DNA from: Nepenthes gracilis
Taxonomy: Eukaryota; Streptophyta; Magnoliopsida; Caryophyllales; Nepenthaceae
DNA length: 64,000 nucleotides
NCBI GenBank assembly: GCA_033239525.1
Contig: BSYO01000030.1
Coordinates: forward strand, 11,739,030 to 11,803,029
Direction of reading: 5' to 3'
Part shown: positions 63,336 through 64,000 of the stretch, piece by piece
Numbering within the stretch: the stretch's first letter is position 1
Layout of the letters: each line of letters opens with the position of its first letter
Notes under the pieces: generated by a model
Told to the model about the DNA's origin: nothing
Seen by the model: the letters and a program-made list of their open reading frames with translations, nothing else
Databases searched by the model: none
Program-made: the position numbers and the translations under genes

Positions 63336-64000
63336 AATATAACATAATTCTTTATATTTGGTATTTGTTAAAAATAGAAAATATGTTTACAAAAAAAAAA
63401 ATATAATTTGAATCTAGCCAAAGTAAACCGGATGCTTTCATGCGTGACAATGTGAAAATTTAAAAATTAATCAAACCTAATTTTGTGATTCTACCCATTT
63501 TAATACTTTTATTTGCTATCCAAACCCAACAAAATTTCAGGTTAGTAGGATTGAACGGATCAAATGCCCCAATTTTAATAAGGTTTATAGTTAAATAGTT
63601 TCATTTTAATTTGATATAAGCTTGTTTGGGATAAATTTACGGAAACAAATGACCATTTTTAGAATTTATTGAATGAACGAACCAAATCTTATATAAACAT
63701 AATAGTGTCTGATCTATTTTAACTTATAAACAACTCGATAAAGCCTATCAATAATCTTAGTATAGATTTGTACATTTCCTTATTTCAAAGCTTCTCAAAA
63801 TGCTTGTACGCTTGCTTTTAGTTCAAATAAAGGCTAGCTTGTTTATGACTTTAATTTGATAAATAATTAATATTTGAGTTATGTTTGATTCATTTATACA
63901 TATACAAACTAAACCCGAGCCACATTTGATCTAAACTATATGAAGGGGAGGGAATAATACAGTCTAGCGAGCACAATAAGTTGGATTTTTCCGATTGAGA
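63336..64000. other. AT-rich sequence, no gene seen
   Basis: Similarity to 25S rRNA ends abruptly at about 63335. The rest is AT-rich with no recognisable coding exon on either strand, including no candidate first exon for the GT61 gene. Confidence 0.4.

Noticed and set aside
1..64000. CRISPR arrays, operons, bacterial or phage genes, intact tRNA genes
   Set aside because: No spaced identical repeats, no prokaryotic gene layout and no complete cloverleaf were seen; the window is ordinary plant nuclear DNA.

Overview
This is plant nuclear DNA. The genes have GT-AG introns, the intergenic sequence is very AT-rich, and the window holds nested LTR retrotransposons, LINE and SINE relics and a decayed piece of nuclear 25S rDNA. 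Repeat content and the GT61 gene would suit a monocot, but nothing here fixes the species. I assembled four real protein genes by joining exons at splice sites whose phase agrees. Nearly all other open reading frames are chance or decayed transposon frames.

Layout. (1) 556-7452, minus strand: a DHHC protein S-acyltransferase. Eight exons are visible and the 3' end lies off the left edge. An RTE-type LINE relic and other repeats sit in its introns. (2) 7453-11150: AT-rich divergent intergenic region. (3) About 11190-30568, plus strand: an N-myristoylation-motif protein with a DUF1336 (EDR2_C) domain. It has a non-coding first exon and eight coding exons. Its 8.3-kb seventh coding intron is mostly a dead Ty1/copia element (21336-29058), itself broken by a 2059-bp solo LTR with a perfect 5-bp target duplication. 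(4) 32453-39511, minus strand: a complete five-exon eIF5A gene, convergent with gene 3. (5) 39600-58730: a repeat block with a diverged tandem duplication, LTR fragments, a plus-strand gypsy-like LTR, a reverse-oriented solo LTR with perfect target duplication, and a probably non-autonomous Tat-like element (51075-58728, minus strand) with an antisense ORF and internal tandem repeats. (6) 58986-60235, minus strand: the main exon of a GT61 glycosyltransferase whose 5' exon I could not find. (7) 60699-63335: a 25S rRNA gene relic with mostly transition-type decay, split by a truncated gypsy-like LTR, with an internal part of the rRNA missing.

The four genes have unrelated housekeeping or regulatory roles (protein lipidation, a putative membrane or lipid-linked protein, translation, cell-wall or glycan glycosylation) and form no pathway. 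I see no new gene system. The most notable structures are the interrupted rDNA relic and the layered, target-duplication-supported retroelement insertions in and between genes.
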